Counted from the first letter of the stretch, positions 1 through 9,783 are shown. The stretch is 64,000 nucleotides of DNA from Caldilineaceae bacterium (GCA_020634815.1 JACKBA010000021.1:1-64000), one strand, 5' to 3'. A program made the numbers and translations. Notes: a model not told the origin generated them from the letters alone.

Positions 1-326
1 CGGGAACTTTGCACCATCGCCGCGCCAACGCAAAGCGCAACATACACCAAATGCCGGTTGTTGCGTTCGGGCCGCGATGATATGGTTGATGTGGCGCATG
101 CTGGCGCATCGCCCTTTGCGCAGAACAGAACCCCGGCCGTTGCCGCTTCCCCACCCGTTGATTTCCATCCAGATATCTAGTCTAGAATTGCAGAGATTTA
201 GGCATATTCTTGGAAGATGTAGGCTACAAGTGTGGTCGAGCCTTCAAGGTTTGCGAGGCAATCTTGGGCTGATCGATCGGAAACCTTATGCTGATTGGAA
301 TCTATTCACGGCTGATTGTGGCGAAG

Positions 327-335
327 TGCTATAAT
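327..335 (+). promoter_or_regulatory. Extended -10 promoter upstream of the histidine kinase
   Basis: TGC at 327-329 directly precedes a perfect TATAAT at 330-335, an extended -10 element. No good -35 is visible (TTCACG at 305-310 has a 19-bp gap). It lies about 210 bases before the kinase start at 547. The rest of 1-546 shows no convincing gene: the short reading frames there have no ribosome-binding site or recognisable product. Confidence 0.5.
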
Positions 336-546
336 GGAATAGTTGCGGACAGGAATCTATCCGCCCGGGATCTCCCAGTCATTGCCAGCTTCGTCCTCCG
401 CAATCGTCGACTCCGCCTTCAATCGCCCGCGTTCGTCCAGCCACCCGTACACGCGCCAGAGCCACGCTCGCGGTTCGTGCTTATATTGTAGGTACGGCCG
501 GCAGACGCCACCGCGGCGTATGCCAGGCAGAAGGAGTTCGTGCGTC

Positions 547-2175
547 ATGCCCCATGCGAATGCGGACCAATCGGAAATGGGCGCAAGCGACCGGTTCGCG
601 GCGCTGGAGGCAGAGATGGAAGCCATGCGTACGGCCTATCGCGAAGCCAATGAGTTGCTGGCCTCGTTTGTCGAACAGAGCCACGACCTGGTGCAAAGTG
701 TGGCGCCGGACGGCACCTTCCTCTTCGTCAACCGTGCCTGGCGTGAGAACCTGGGCTACAACGCCGAAGAGGTCGCTACTCTGCACGTGCTGGATGTCAT
801 CGACCCAGAATGGCATACGGTCTACCAGGCATGTTTTGAGCGCATCCTGGCCGGCGAAGATATCGTCGAGCAGGAACTCGTGTTGCGCACCAAGACGGGC
901 GAACATCTCTACGTCGACTGGAATGCCACGCAACGCCGTGACGGCGACCGCATCATTGCCAGTCAGTCCTACCTGCGCAACACGACCCGGCGGCGCCTGG
1001 CCGAACAGGCTCTCGTCGCCGAGCGCAACTCGCTCGCGCAGCGCGTGGCGGAACAGACGGCCGAGTTGCGCGCCGCCAACGAACATCTCACGCTGGCGCT
1101 GCGTCTGAAAGATGAATTCCTGGCCAACGTCAGCCACGATCTGCGCACGCCCTTGCAGGCCCTTGGCATGACGGCAGAGATGTTGCACGCGCAGCACTAT
1201 GGGCCGCTCAATGAGCGGCAAGCCATGGCGCTCGAACGTATGCAGGCCAATCTTGGCTATCTGGGCGACCTGGTTAACGACGTGCTCGACTTGGCCAAGC
1301 TTCAGTCCGGCAAATTCAAGTTGCACATGGACCGCGTGCGACTTGCCGAAGCGGCGCAGGCCAGCATGCGGTTGGTTGAACCGCTGGCAGTGGCCAAGCG
1401 CCAGCAACTCCAGTTGAAGGCCTTGGCCGATGTGCCGGAAGTCGAGGCTGACCCGCAGCGTCTCCAGCAGATCCTCGTCAATCTGCTAAGTAACGCAGTC
1501 AAGTTCACACCGGAAGGAGGCGTCGTCGGGCTGGAATTGGCCAGCGACGACGTGCAGCGCCAGGTGCGGCTGACGGTGTGGGATACGGGCATCGGCATCC
1601 CACCGACTGAACTTGGGCGTCTGTTCCAGCCCTTCACGCAACTGGACAACGAGGTCAACCGCAAACAGCGCGGCACGGGGCTGGGATTGGCATTGGTGGC
1701 GCAACTGGCGCATCTGCATAACGGCCAGGTCATGGTTGAGAGCATGCCCGGCTCCGGCAGCCGCTTCACGGTGATTCTGCCGTCGCTCAGCACGGAGGAT
1801 ACGACGCGGCGCCGCCCCGATCTGCCGGGCCGGCCCCTTTCCCCGCCCGGAATGTTGCCAGGTCTCGGCACACTCCCAGGCGCCGCTTTCGATGCCCCGT
1901 CAGGGCGTGGCGGACGCCGGACTATGCCGCCGCGCCTCATGTGCGGTAGCTCCGGTGACCTGTCTTCTCTTCCGGACGGCAGCGAGCTGTGCGAGCGATT
2001 TCCTGCTATGGGGTACCGAGAATGGCCGGCAGGTAGAGCCAGCGGTCGAACACGACTTCCATGCGCAGCACCGGCGCCAGCGTGGAGTCGCCGTCAAAGG
2101 ATTCGGCGGTTCGCCGCCCGCTGCCGCTGGCCAGAATCACCAGCGCATTGCCGGGCTGCCAGTCGGCACGTGTGA
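547..2175 (+). CDS. PAS-domain sensor histidine kinase
   Basis: Soluble sensor kinase of about 542 residues. A PAS domain (about residues 40-150, with FLFVNRAWRENLGY) is followed by a coiled linker and a DHp helix with the phospho-acceptor His197 in FLANVSHDLRTPL. A HATPase_c domain follows, with N-box NLLSNAVKFTP, G1 DTGIGIP and G2 GTGLGLAL. There are no membrane segments, so the signal is probably cytoplasmic. The ATG at 547 is chosen because AAGGAG lies 10 bases upstream and the frame before it is not kinase-like. The catalytic core ends near residue 420. The remaining ~125 residues are Arg/Pro-rich and unlike any domain I know, and the last 170 bases overlap the convergent phosphatase gene. 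The tail may be spurious or follow a frameshift. No response regulator is adjacent. Confidence 0.88.
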   Translation: MPHANADQSEMGASDRFAALEAEMEAMRTAYREANELLASFVEQSHDLVQSVAPDGTFLFVNRAWRENLGYNAEEVATLHVLDVIDPEWHTVYQACFERILAGEDIVEQELVLRTKTGEHLYVDWNATQRRDGDRIIASQSYLRNTTRRRLAEQALVAERNSLAQRVAEQTAELRAANEHLTLALRLKDEFLANVSHDLRTPLQALGMTAEMLHAQHYGPLNERQAMALERMQANLGYLGDLVNDVLDLAKLQSGKFKLHMDRVRLAEAAQASMRLVEPLAVAKRQQLQLKALADVPEVEADPQRLQQILVNLLSNAVKFTPEGGVVGLELASDDVQRQVRLTVWDTGIGIPPTELGRLFQPFTQLDNEVNRKQRGTGLGLALVAQLAHLHNGQVMVESMPGSGSRFTVILPSLSTEDTTRRRPDLPGRPLSPPGMLPGLGTLPGAAFDAPSGRGGRRTMPPRLMCGSSGDLSSLPDGSELCERFPAMGYREWPAGRASGRTRLPCAAPAPAWSRRQRIRRFAARCRWPESPAHCRAASRHV

Positions 2176-3571
2176 TCACCTCGCGGATCAGGGGCGCGAG
2201 GTCGGGCGAACGGAAGCGTTGTTCGATCGTCGTCCAGCCGGGCACGCTGCGCCATACGCTGCGGGCTGCGGTCAGCGGCCGCTGCGAGAGGTCGTAGGGT
2301 ACATCCTGAAATGGCGCCGGCCCGGCACGCGCTTCGGCGGCAAAGGTGAGTGTGGCGCCCTGGCCCGAAAGTTCATCCACCTCATCCACCGTCAGCTCCA
2401 CGTAGGCCCGCCGCACATCGGCATTCCGGCCCAGCAAGATGCCGGCAAAGCGCATGCCCACAACTTGCGCGCCCTGGTTGGGGTCGGAGATAAACTCCAG
2501 GTCGCTGCTGGTGAGAACGATCTCACCCGTTGCGATGATTTCCTCGGCATCGTTCTCACTACTCACGATGCGCTGCTCGACCACCCCCACGGCCGGCAGC
2601 GGCGCCCGCTGGACATCCTCGATGCGCTGCTCTACCTTGTCGATCTGCGCGCCGCTCCGGCTGATGGCCCAGTAGGTGATCGTCTCGCTCGTCGCCTCGA
2701 TCAGCATGGCGCCATAGTCGCTGTTGTAGCGCACCTGGCTGCCCTCGACCGGCAGGCCGATGGTGTAGAGCGCCGCGCCGCCCATGCCGTTGACAAAGTA
2801 GAGGATGCCGTCGCGTTCGATGCGTTCGTAGGTATGGTCGTGCCCGGCCAGCACGGCGTTGGCGCCCCACTCGGCATAGGGCCACTGCATCTCCGGCGTG
2901 GAACCATGCGAACTCGACGAAGAGTAGGGCGGGTGGTGCATGAAGACCAGCCGCCACGGCGCCGTCGAACCGGCCAGCGCTGCCCGCAGCCAGTCCGCCT
3001 GCACCGAGGTCGACTCGATGCCGTCCGGTTCGTGCGGGTCGCTGTCCACGGCAAAGATATGCACGGGGCCGACCGTCACGTCGTAGTAACGCTCGTTGCC
3101 GGGCAGGGTGAAGTAGTCGAGATAGGGCGTGGGCAGCGGTGGGTTGCCCGACGCCGTGCGCCAGTCGTGGTTGCCTAGCGTGGGGAAGAAGCGGTTGCTC
3201 GTTGCGCCCGCGCCGTGGCTCCCCTTGTACGGGTAGATGAAGTCGTGATAGTGCCGGCCGATGTTGTCGTCGATGGTCTCGGCTGTGCCGTCGGGGTAGT
3301 TGTTGTCGCCCACCGTGACCACGGCATCCGGCTGCCAGCTTGCCACCAGCGCCGCCACGTCTGCTTCGGGCTGGTTGTCCATGCCGAAGTCGCCGATCAC
3401 CGCCAGCCGGGTGACATCGCTGCCGGCGGGGCGCGGCGGTAGCTGTACCCGTGTTCCTGGCACACCCGCTGCGTTGAGATAGGGAAGCTGGCAGCCGGCC
3501 AGCACTACCAGCACGGCAACGAGGATGGCGGGCACGAAGCGTATACCGGCCGGTCGTGTTGAATGGTTCAA
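2006..3571 (-). CDS. Purple-acid-phosphatase-like metallophosphoesterase lipoprotein
   Basis: Predicted calcineurin-like phosphoesterase of 521 residues anchored outside the membrane. The N-terminus is a lipoprotein signal ending in LAGC (Cys27). Metal-binding motifs follow in order: GDFG, GDNNYPDG, GNHDW, HHPPY and GHDHTYER, the pattern of type-5 acid phosphatase-like enzymes. The C-terminal ~180 residues form a separate, probably beta-rich domain of unknown role. I place the start at TTG 3571: GCAGGAG lies 9 bases upstream, the signal peptide begins 11 codons later, and an earlier start would lie inside the cupin gene. The cupin gene ends 31 bases upstream, so the two are probably co-transcribed. 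Substrate unknown. Confidence 0.87.
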   Translation of the reverse strand: MNHSTRPAGIRFVPAILVAVLVVLAGCQLPYLNAAGVPGTRVQLPPRPAGSDVTRLAVIGDFGMDNQPEADVAALVASWQPDAVVTVGDNNYPDGTAETIDDNIGRHYHDFIYPYKGSHGAGATSNRFFPTLGNHDWRTASGNPPLPTPYLDYFTLPGNERYYDVTVGPVHIFAVDSDPHEPDGIESTSVQADWLRAALAGSTAPWRLVFMHHPPYSSSSSHGSTPEMQWPYAEWGANAVLAGHDHTYERIERDGILYFVNGMGGAALYTIGLPVEGSQVRYNSDYGAMLIEATSETITYWAISRSGAQIDKVEQRIEDVQRAPLPAVGVVEQRIVSSENDAEEIIATGEIVLTSSDLEFISDPNQGAQVVGMRFAGILLGRNADVRRAYVELTVDEVDELSGQGATLTFAAEARAGPAPFQDVPYDLSQRPLTAARSVWRSVPGWTTIEQRFRSPDLAPLIREVITRADWQPGNALVILASGSGRRTAESFDGDSTLAPVLRMEVVFDRWLYLPAILGTP

Positions 3572-3602
3572 TCGAATCTGCTCCTGCTGCGCAAGTTGGC
3601 CT

Positions 3603-4082
3603 TTACTTCGATTCGTCCGGCGCCGGGTGGATCGGGTCGATCCAGTGGACCGCCTCGGGCGCCTCCACCGGCGCAATGTCGAGGTTGACGACAATCGGCT
3701 GCTGGTCGCTGCGCACGAGCACGCATTGCAGCACTTCGTCGGGGCTGGCGTTGATTTCCTGGTGCGGCACAAAGGGCGGCACGTAGATGAAATCGCCCGG
3801 CCCGGCCTCGGCCACATACTCCAGCCGGTCGCCCCAGCGCATGCGCGCCCGTCCGCTCAGGACGTAGATCACACTTTCCAACTCGCCGTGATGGTGGGCG
3901 CCCGTCTTGGCATCGGGATGAATCGTGACCGTGCCGGCCCACAGCTTCTGCGCGCCGGCCGTGGCGTAATTGATGGCCGCCGCCCGGTCCATGCCCGGCG
4001 TCTGCGGCGTATTCGTGTCCAACTGGTCGCCATGAACGATGCGCACGCCGTGTGCGCGCCAGTCGATCGCTTCGTGTTCCAT
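3603..4082 (-). CDS. Small cupin-domain protein (RmlC-like)
   Basis: A 159-residue single-domain cupin. Motif 1 is visible as GAHHHGELESVIYVLSG and motif 2 as GDFIYVPPFVPHQEIN, giving the usual His/His/Glu/His metal site. It resembles the uncharacterised COG4101-type cupins. Start ATG 4082 has AAGGAG 10 bases upstream. It sits between the MFS transporter gene and the phosphatase gene on the same strand. Substrate and reaction are not predictable. Confidence 0.85.
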   Translation of the reverse strand: MEHEAIDWRAHGVRIVHGDQLDTNTPQTPGMDRAAAINYATAGAQKLWAGTVTIHPDAKTGAHHHGELESVIYVLSGRARMRWGDRLEYVAEAGPGDFIYVPPFVPHQEINASPDEVLQCVLVRSDQQPIVVNLDIAPVEAPEAVHWIDPIHPAPDESK

Positions 4083-4193
4083 CCGTGATTCCGCTCCTTC
4101 TCAGGTCGACACGACTCTCACCGTAGTAACGACTTTAGTCGTTGGCTTTCTCTGGAATGGCTGAAGCCACCACTACAAATCTTGCGCCGATCC

Positions 4194-5432
4194 CTACGCC
4201 ACCGCCAGCGGTCTACCACGCAGCCGCAGCAGCAAGATCAACGCCACGCCGGCCATCAGCGCGCCAAAGAAGAAGGTTGCCGACGGGCCGAACCACTGCC
4301 AGAGCAGGCCGCCCAGCAGCGATGCCGGCAGCGCCATGACGCCGATCGTGCCGTTGAGCCAGCCATAGCCCGTACCCCGCTGCGCGCTCGGCACCAGGTC
4401 CGCCACCAGCGACTTGAGCGCACCCTCGGTCATCGCATAGTAGAGACCGTAGAGCGCCCACAATACGCCGACCTGCCAGACGGTGCTGCTCAGCGCAAAG
4501 CCGAGATAGACCAGCGCATAGAAGCCCCAGCCTACCATAATCACGGTGAGGCGGCCAACGCGATCGGAGAGGCGGCCAAAGGGCTGGGCAAAGATCGTGT
4601 AGACGCCATTGAAGATGAGCACCATGATCAGCGTCGTCAGCACGCTCGCCCCGCGGTTCTGCGCCAGCAGCACGATGAAGGCGTCGGCCGAGTTGCCCAG
4701 GGTAAAGAGCGCCACGCAGAGGAGCGCAAAGCGGAAGCGCCCGTCGAAGGCGGCCAGCGAGATACGCGCCGGCGCGCGGGCGGCCGTTTTTGCCGTCGCC
4801 ACCTCGCGCAGCCCCCACGCCAGCAAGCCGACCGCCAGTGCCAGCGGAATCATGGAGAGCCAGGCCAGCGTGGTGAAGGTGGCGCGCTCCAACTGCGCGT
4901 CACGCTGCTGGCTCCAGAAGACCACGGCGATGGCGATCAGCAGCCCGATGAAGGCGCCCAGCGTGTCGGCGGCGCGCTGAAAGCCAAAGGCATCGCCCCG
5001 GCGATCGGCGCTGACGCTGTCGGCGATGATGGCGTCGCGCGGGGCGGTGCGCACGCCCTTGCCCAGGCGATCGGCGAAGCGCGCCGTAAAGATCGCCGGC
5101 CAGGCGTTCGCCACCGCCAGCAGCGGCCGCGCCAGCAACGACAGGCTGTAGCCCGCCACCGTCGGCCACTTGCGGTTGCCGATACGGTCGGAGAGATAGC
5201 CGGAGACCAGCTTGGTCAGGCTGGCCGTCGTCTCCGCCATGCCCTCGATGAGGCCGATGAGCGGCGTCGATGTCTTGAGCACGCCGGCCAGGAAGAGCGG
5301 CACCAGGTGGATCACCATCTCGCTGGAGATGTCGGTCAGTAACGACGCGCCAGCGGTGACGTAGACGTTGCGCGGGTAGCGCCCGGACGCGGGCGACGGT
5401 GTGGAATCTGGAGATTGGGTGGTGTCGTTCAT
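4194..5432 (-). CDS. Major facilitator superfamily transporter
   Basis: A 412-residue membrane protein with about 12 hydrophobic segments. The family signature between helices 2 and 4 is present (SGYLSDRIGNRKW, then RFADRLGKGVRTAPRDAI), typical of the MJ1317-like MFS group of unknown substrate. A second copy of the loop motif occurs mid-protein (GRLSDRVGR). Start ATG 5432 has GGAG about 10 bases upstream inside the end of the esterase gene, which stops 7 bases before. Esterase and transporter are therefore probably translated from one message. Confidence 0.9.
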   Translation of the reverse strand: MNDTTQSPDSTPSPASGRYPRNVYVTAGASLLTDISSEMVIHLVPLFLAGVLKTSTPLIGLIEGMAETTASLTKLVSGYLSDRIGNRKWPTVAGYSLSLLARPLLAVANAWPAIFTARFADRLGKGVRTAPRDAIIADSVSADRRGDAFGFQRAADTLGAFIGLLIAIAVVFWSQQRDAQLERATFTTLAWLSMIPLALAVGLLAWGLREVATAKTAARAPARISLAAFDGRFRFALLCVALFTLGNSADAFIVLLAQNRGASVLTTLIMVLIFNGVYTIFAQPFGRLSDRVGRLTVIMVGWGFYALVYLGFALSSTVWQVGVLWALYGLYYAMTEGALKSLVADLVPSAQRGTGYGWLNGTIGVMALPASLLGGLLWQWFGPSATFFFGALMAGVALILLLRLRGRPLAVA

Positions 5433-5439
5433 AGGGTTT

Positions 5440-6216
5440 TCACTCCGCCGCCAGCGGCAGCCAGGCCAGCACGCGCTGGATCATCTCGTCCCAGTAGCCC
5501 CACTCGTGTTCGCCCGGCCCCTCTTCGTAGGTCAGCGGCAGCCCAAGCGCCTCGGCGTGCGCCCGGAAGCGCACATTGTCGGCGTAGAGAAAATCCTCCG
5601 TGCCGCAGCATTGGTGGAGTTTGGGGACCGGCCCCTTGCTGCGCGCCAGGCGCTCGGCCAGCGCATAGACATCGTTGTCACTGCCGGCGAATTTGTCCAG
5701 GTCACCGAAGACACGCGCCAACTCCGCCACCCAGGCCGGGTCGTTGCTGGCCGCCGCATCCTCGGCGAAGTCGCGCAGCGCGCCGGAGAGGCTGGCCGCG
5801 GCGGCGAAACGCGTCGGATGGCGGAAGGCCAACTTGAACGCGCCATAGCCGCCCATGGAAAGCCCGGCTACGAAGTTGTCCTCGCGCCGCGCCGAGAGCG
5901 GGAAGAAGCTGCGCGCCACCACCGGCAGCTCGTCGGCGATGAAGCTCCAGTAACGGTTGCCCTGTGCCATGTCGGTGTAGAAGCTGCGATCCACGGCCGG
6001 CATCACCACGGCCAGGTTGAGCGGCTCCACGTAGCGCTCGATGGAGGTGCGCCGCTGCCAGATGGTGTGGTCGTCGGAGAGGCCGTGCAGCAGCCAGAGC
6101 ACGGGCAGCTTGCGCTCCCCGCGCCGCGTCCCCGGCGCCGGCTGCGGCAGGATGACATCCATGGAAGCCCAGAGATTGAGCACGTTTGAGCGGAAGTTGC
6201 ACTGGATGAAAGCCAT
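5440..6216 (-). CDS. Tributyrin-esterase/EstA-like alpha/beta hydrolase
   Basis: A 258-residue cytoplasmic esterase of the esterase-D group. The nucleophile elbow GLSMGGYGA, an acid region GTEDFLY and a C-terminal His region GEHEWGYWD give a complete Ser-Asp-His triad; LLHGLSDDH is the oxyanion-hole loop. The opening MAFIQCNFRSNVLN matches the style of EstA tributyrin esterases. Start ATG 6216 is preceded by AAGGA. The MFS gene follows 7 bases downstream and a membrane-protein gene ends 51 bases upstream. Likely acts on acetylated or short-chain esters. Confidence 0.9.
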   Translation of the reverse strand: MAFIQCNFRSNVLNLWASMDVILPQPAPGTRRGERKLPVLWLLHGLSDDHTIWQRRTSIERYVEPLNLAVVMPAVDRSFYTDMAQGNRYWSFIADELPVVARSFFPLSARREDNFVAGLSMGGYGAFKLAFRHPTRFAAAASLSGALRDFAEDAAASNDPAWVAELARVFGDLDKFAGSDNDVYALAERLARSKGPVPKLHQCCGTEDFLYADNVRFRAHAEALGLPLTYEEGPGEHEWGYWDEMIQRVLAWLPLAAE

Positions 6217-6267
6217 ATCTCGGTCCTTGAAATGAGTTATGAAAATGATGCTGAACAGCCGGCCAGT

Positions 6268-7635
6268 TCACTGCGGCAATGACGCTGACTGCATGAGAAA
6301 AAAGGCCGCGACAAGCAGGATGATGTAGGCGCCGGCGCCAATGACGGCCACGCGCGCCTGCATGGCCGCCGGCAGCGGCACTCGCCGCACGCCGGCCACG
6401 GCCCGGCCCAGGCGCGCGCCGCACCAGCCGCCGAACACTCCTACGCCTGCCCCGGCAATGAGCAGGCCGGGCAGCGTGGCGCCATCGACCGGCGGGTAAG
6501 CTACCAGGCGCGGCAGCAGCCACAGCCCGCCGGCCAGCATGGCCGCACTGCCGACGCCAATGGCCAGCCAGGATGTGCTCATTGCGCCGGCCTCGTCCGT
6601 GCGATAGACGTAGACGACATCCATCGCCGCCGCCGGAATCAGCGCCAGAAACTCGGCCGTCGCGCCAGCCTCGGTCATGCCGTAGAACTGCTGGAAAAGA
6701 AAGTTGGTGATGGCGCGCAAAAAGAGGGCGGCGGCAAAGATGAGTATCGCCGCACCGGGCCGTTGCAACACGTGCAGCCCGACCTGCCCGATGAAAAGCG
6801 TGACGCCGAGGATGACGGCGGGATAGTACCAGGCCGGTCGCAACGCATCGTCCGGCGGGTGTCCCCACGCACCGGCGCCGGCCAGCAGCAGGATCGCCGC
6901 CGCCACCGCCAGCAGGATGATGGTGTTGAGCTCGCCCCCGCCCAGCCGGTGGACCGTCCACCCCGCCGGCTGCGGCAAGAGCGACGTCTGCACGGCCGCG
7001 GCGCCGAGCATGACCGCCGCCATGCCCACGCCCAGCAGCACGTGCGATGTGTCCTGCGCCGGCACGCCCGTGGCATCGACCCCGGGCCACAGCAGGCCGG
7101 CAGCCATCACCAGCAGCGCGAAGAGCGAGAGCAGCCCCAGCAGGCCGAGTGGGGCGTCGCTGCGCCAGCGCGCACGCAGGCTGCCCGGCCCGCGTGCTGC
7201 CATGAGCGCCGCACCCAGCGCCGTGGCAGCGATCAAGCCCACGCTGCCGTAAATCAGCAGGTTCGGCTGCCACCCGAAGCCGCCGGAATCAGCCGCGCCA
7301 GCCATCTGCCGCCATGCTGCGTCCCACAGCGCGCCGATCAGGAAAACCACGCCGCCGGCGGCGACGAGATAGGCTGCTGCCTGGCGCAATGCCGGGGCGG
7401 GGTTGGCGGCGACCCGTTCGCCGGCCGGCAGCGAGCTGAGCAGCAACCACCAGATCAGCCAGCCGACGCCCAGTACCAGCCCGCCGGCAACGGCAACGCC
7501 CGGCCAGAAGGCGGCGCCGGGCTGTGCCGTGCCGCCCCAGTAGAGCAGCGCCCCCAGCAGGAGCAGGCCGCCGCCGGCCATGATCGCCGTATTGCGCCGG
7601 CCGGCGTTGTTGCGTGTGCGCCTGGATCGCGTCAT
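6268..7635 (-). CDS. Polytopic membrane protein of unknown function
   Basis: About 455 residues, dominated by roughly 11-12 hydrophobic segments, with short charged loops and a basic N-terminus (MTRSRRTRNNAGRR). I recognise no family motif. Start ATG 7635 is chosen because GAGGAA lies 9 bases upstream; the longer frame to 7803 adds an implausible Arg/Pro-rich leader. It is first in the leftward group with the esterase and MFS genes, and divergent from the peptide-transporter operon. Confidence 0.75.
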   Translation of the reverse strand: MTRSRRTRNNAGRRNTAIMAGGGLLLLGALLYWGGTAQPGAAFWPGVAVAGGLVLGVGWLIWWLLLSSLPAGERVAANPAPALRQAAAYLVAAGGVVFLIGALWDAAWRQMAGAADSGGFGWQPNLLIYGSVGLIAATALGAALMAARGPGSLRARWRSDAPLGLLGLLSLFALLVMAAGLLWPGVDATGVPAQDTSHVLLGVGMAAVMLGAAAVQTSLLPQPAGWTVHRLGGGELNTIILLAVAAAILLLAGAGAWGHPPDDALRPAWYYPAVILGVTLFIGQVGLHVLQRPGAAILIFAAALFLRAITNFLFQQFYGMTEAGATAEFLALIPAAAMDVVYVYRTDEAGAMSTSWLAIGVGSAAMLAGGLWLLPRLVAYPPVDGATLPGLLIAGAGVGVFGGWCGARLGRAVAGVRRVPLPAAMQARVAVIGAGAYIILLVAAFFLMQSASLPQ

Positions 7636-7796
7636 GTGGGCAGTTCCTCGGCAGATGCGGTGCGGCAGGCATGGCCGCATGGGACGATTATAGCCCATGG
7701 CAGGCGAAAGCCAAGCGTCCGGCAGGGGTGGGTGCGACGCACGCCGGGGCTGACTTCGCCGAGTTTCTGCGATGCGTCCGGCAGACGCCGGGCCGT

Positions 7797-7824
7797 TTGT
7801 CACCTGTCGAGTCGCGAGTATAAT
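7797..7824 (+). promoter_or_regulatory. Sigma-70-type promoter for the dpp-like operon
   Basis: TTGTCA at 7797-7802, a 16-base spacer, and a perfect TATAAT at 7819-7824. It lies about 165 bases before the binding-protein ATG (7992) in a 356-base gap that holds no gene. It is the best promoter match in the gap and points at the transporter operon. Confidence 0.75.
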
Positions 7825-7991
7825 AGAGCACTATCCCCACATTCGTCCTGCCCTGCAACGCCGCAGCCCGTGGATTCTGACAACACGCACCATCATCGAA
7901 CCGCCCAGCTTCCGTGCTCTGGCGGCAGGAAACCAACCGTCATGCTCGTTTGTGAACCATGTCTGCACGACACCAAAGGAGAAGAAGTACC

Positions 7992-9647
7992 ATGACCCAG
8001 AAACGGAGTTCAACCCTGTGGCGCTGGACGGCCCTCCTCGTCCTCGTCGCCATGGTGCTGTCGGCCTGCGCCGCCCCGGCCGCGGCGCCGAGCGCACCCG
8101 CTGCCGGCGGCGAAGAGGCAGCCGCCCCGGCCGGCGACGAAATCACGCGTGACAACACGCTCGTCTTTGCCGCCGACATGACCGACATCATCACGCTCGA
8201 CCCGGCCGTCGCCTACGAGTTCGGCGGCATCCTGCCCGTCGGCAACATGTACGAGACGCTGGCTTCGTTCGACCCCGGCAACCCGGAGATCGTTCCCCTC
8301 CTGGCCGAGTCGTGGGATATTGCCGACGCCGGCGATATGTGGACCATGACCTTCAAGCTGAACCCGGCTGCCACATTCTCCAGCGGCAACCCGGTCACGG
8401 CTGATGACGTGGTCTTCTCCTGGAACCGCGCCATGGAGATCAACAAGTCGCCGGCCTGGCTGCTCATCGACGTCTGCCAGATGACCAAGGAAACCATCGT
8501 CGCCGTCGATGCCGGCACCGTCGAGCTGAAGATTCCCAAGGCGGTCAGCCCGAATGTCTGTCTCGCCGTGCTGACCTTCACCGTGGCCGCCGTCGTGGAG
8601 CAGGCCGCGTTGGAGCCGAACATGGGCGACGACATGGGCGAGTCATGGCTCAACGACAATTCCGTCGGTAGCGGTCCCTACGTGTTGAACGGCTGGGAGC
8701 GCTCCTCGACCGTTACGCTCGACGCCAATCCCGCCTACTGGGGTGGCACGGCGCCGGCCATGAAGCGCGTCATCTTGCAGAACATGCCCGAATCCGCCAA
8801 CCGCCAGGCCGCCATTGAAACCGGCGATGCCGACATCGTGCAGGAATTGGGGCCGGAGCAGGCCGCTGCGCTGGAAGGCAATCCGGATGTCTCCCTGGTC
8901 AAGGGTCTGAGCACGCTGCTCGCCTATGCCTCGGTCAATGCCACCATGCCGCCCTTTGACAACGCCGATGCCCGCCAGGCGCTGCGCTACGCCATCAACT
9001 ACGATAACATCATCACGCTGCTGGGCGGCAACGGCGAACTGGTGCAGGAGATCATCCCCATTGGCTTTGCCGGCCATGTGGGCAACAACCCCTTCACGCA
9101 GGATCTGGAGAAGGCCAAAGAACTCTTCGCCAACGCCGGCGTCACGGAAGGCGCTGTGATCCCGTTCACGGTCGCTACGGGCACCGGCCCCGGCGGCGTC
9201 GACTGGGCGACCATCGCCGCCTCGATCCAGGCTGATCTGGCGCAGATCGGTATCACCCTGGACATCCAGTTGCTGCAGCAGTCGGAATTGCTCACCAAGT
9301 ACCGTGCGCAGGAACTGCCGATGCTGCTGATGAACTGGGGCCCGGACTATACCGACCCGGATGCCAACGGTACGCCCTTTGCCAACTACGAAGCCAACTC
9401 GCTGGCGTGGCGCAATAGCTGGAACGACCCGCAGGCCATCGAGTTGAGCAAGCAGGCTGCCGTCGAACTCGACCCGGCCACGCGCATCGAACTCTACGCC
9501 CAATTGGTCGAGTATATGCAGAACAACGGCCCCTTCGCCATGCTCTACCAACCCAGCCGTGTCTATGCGTTGCGTAACAACGTCCAGGGCTTCATCTATG
9601 ATCCGGGCGATACGCCCAACGTCAGCTTCGCGCTGATCAGCAAGTAG
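7992..9647 (+). CDS. Peptide/oligosaccharide ABC transporter substrate-binding lipoprotein (family 5)
   Basis: Extracellular solute-binding protein of the DppA/OppA class, 551 residues. A lipoprotein signal ends in LSAC (Cys26), followed by an Ala/Pro linker. The body has family-5 hallmarks: LAESWDIADAGDMWTMTFKL, TADDVVFSWNR and GSGPYVLNGWE. Start ATG 7992 has AAAGGAG 9 bases upstream. Two permease genes follow, but no ATPase genes lie nearby, so the ATPases must come from elsewhere. The ligand cannot be told from sequence. Confidence 0.93.
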   Translation: MTQKRSSTLWRWTALLVLVAMVLSACAAPAAAPSAPAAGGEEAAAPAGDEITRDNTLVFAADMTDIITLDPAVAYEFGGILPVGNMYETLASFDPGNPEIVPLLAESWDIADAGDMWTMTFKLNPAATFSSGNPVTADDVVFSWNRAMEINKSPAWLLIDVCQMTKETIVAVDAGTVELKIPKAVSPNVCLAVLTFTVAAVVEQAALEPNMGDDMGESWLNDNSVGSGPYVLNGWERSSTVTLDANPAYWGGTAPAMKRVILQNMPESANRQAAIETGDADIVQELGPEQAAALEGNPDVSLVKGLSTLLAYASVNATMPPFDNADARQALRYAINYDNIITLLGGNGELVQEIIPIGFAGHVGNNPFTQDLEKAKELFANAGVTEGAVIPFTVATGTGPGGVDWATIAASIQADLAQIGITLDIQLLQQSELLTKYRAQELPMLLMNWGPDYTDPDANGTPFANYEANSLAWRNSWNDPQAIELSKQAAVELDPATRIELYAQLVEYMQNNGPFAMLYQPSRVYALRNNVQGFIYDPGDTPNVSFALISK

Positions 9648-9657
9648 TAGAAGGGAT

Positions 9658-9783
9658 TATGAGATTGAGAGATTAGGAGATTAGAGATTGGAAACTGGAG
9701 ATTGGAGATTGGGATTCGCTCGCCGGGCACCTAATCTCTAATCTCCTAATCCCCAATCTCCTGATCTCCAATCTCCAATCTCC
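9658..9783. repeat. Dyad-symmetric GAGATTGG/CCAATCTC minisatellite between binding-protein and permease genes
   Basis: The left half (about 9660-9713) is built of variants of GAGATTGG and GAGATTAG. The right half (about 9730-9783) is built of CTAATCTC and CCAATCTC, its inverse complement, with a short GC-rich centre (CGCTCGCCGGGC). As RNA it would form a long imperfect hairpin. It ends three bases before the permease ATG and leaves that gene without a ribosome-binding site. Related words recur inside dnaE2 (about 18041-18090). Confidence 0.85.

Noticed and set aside
77..491. Short frames before the histidine kinase
   Set aside because: No ribosome site, no recognisable product, Arg/Pro-rich composition of chance frames.
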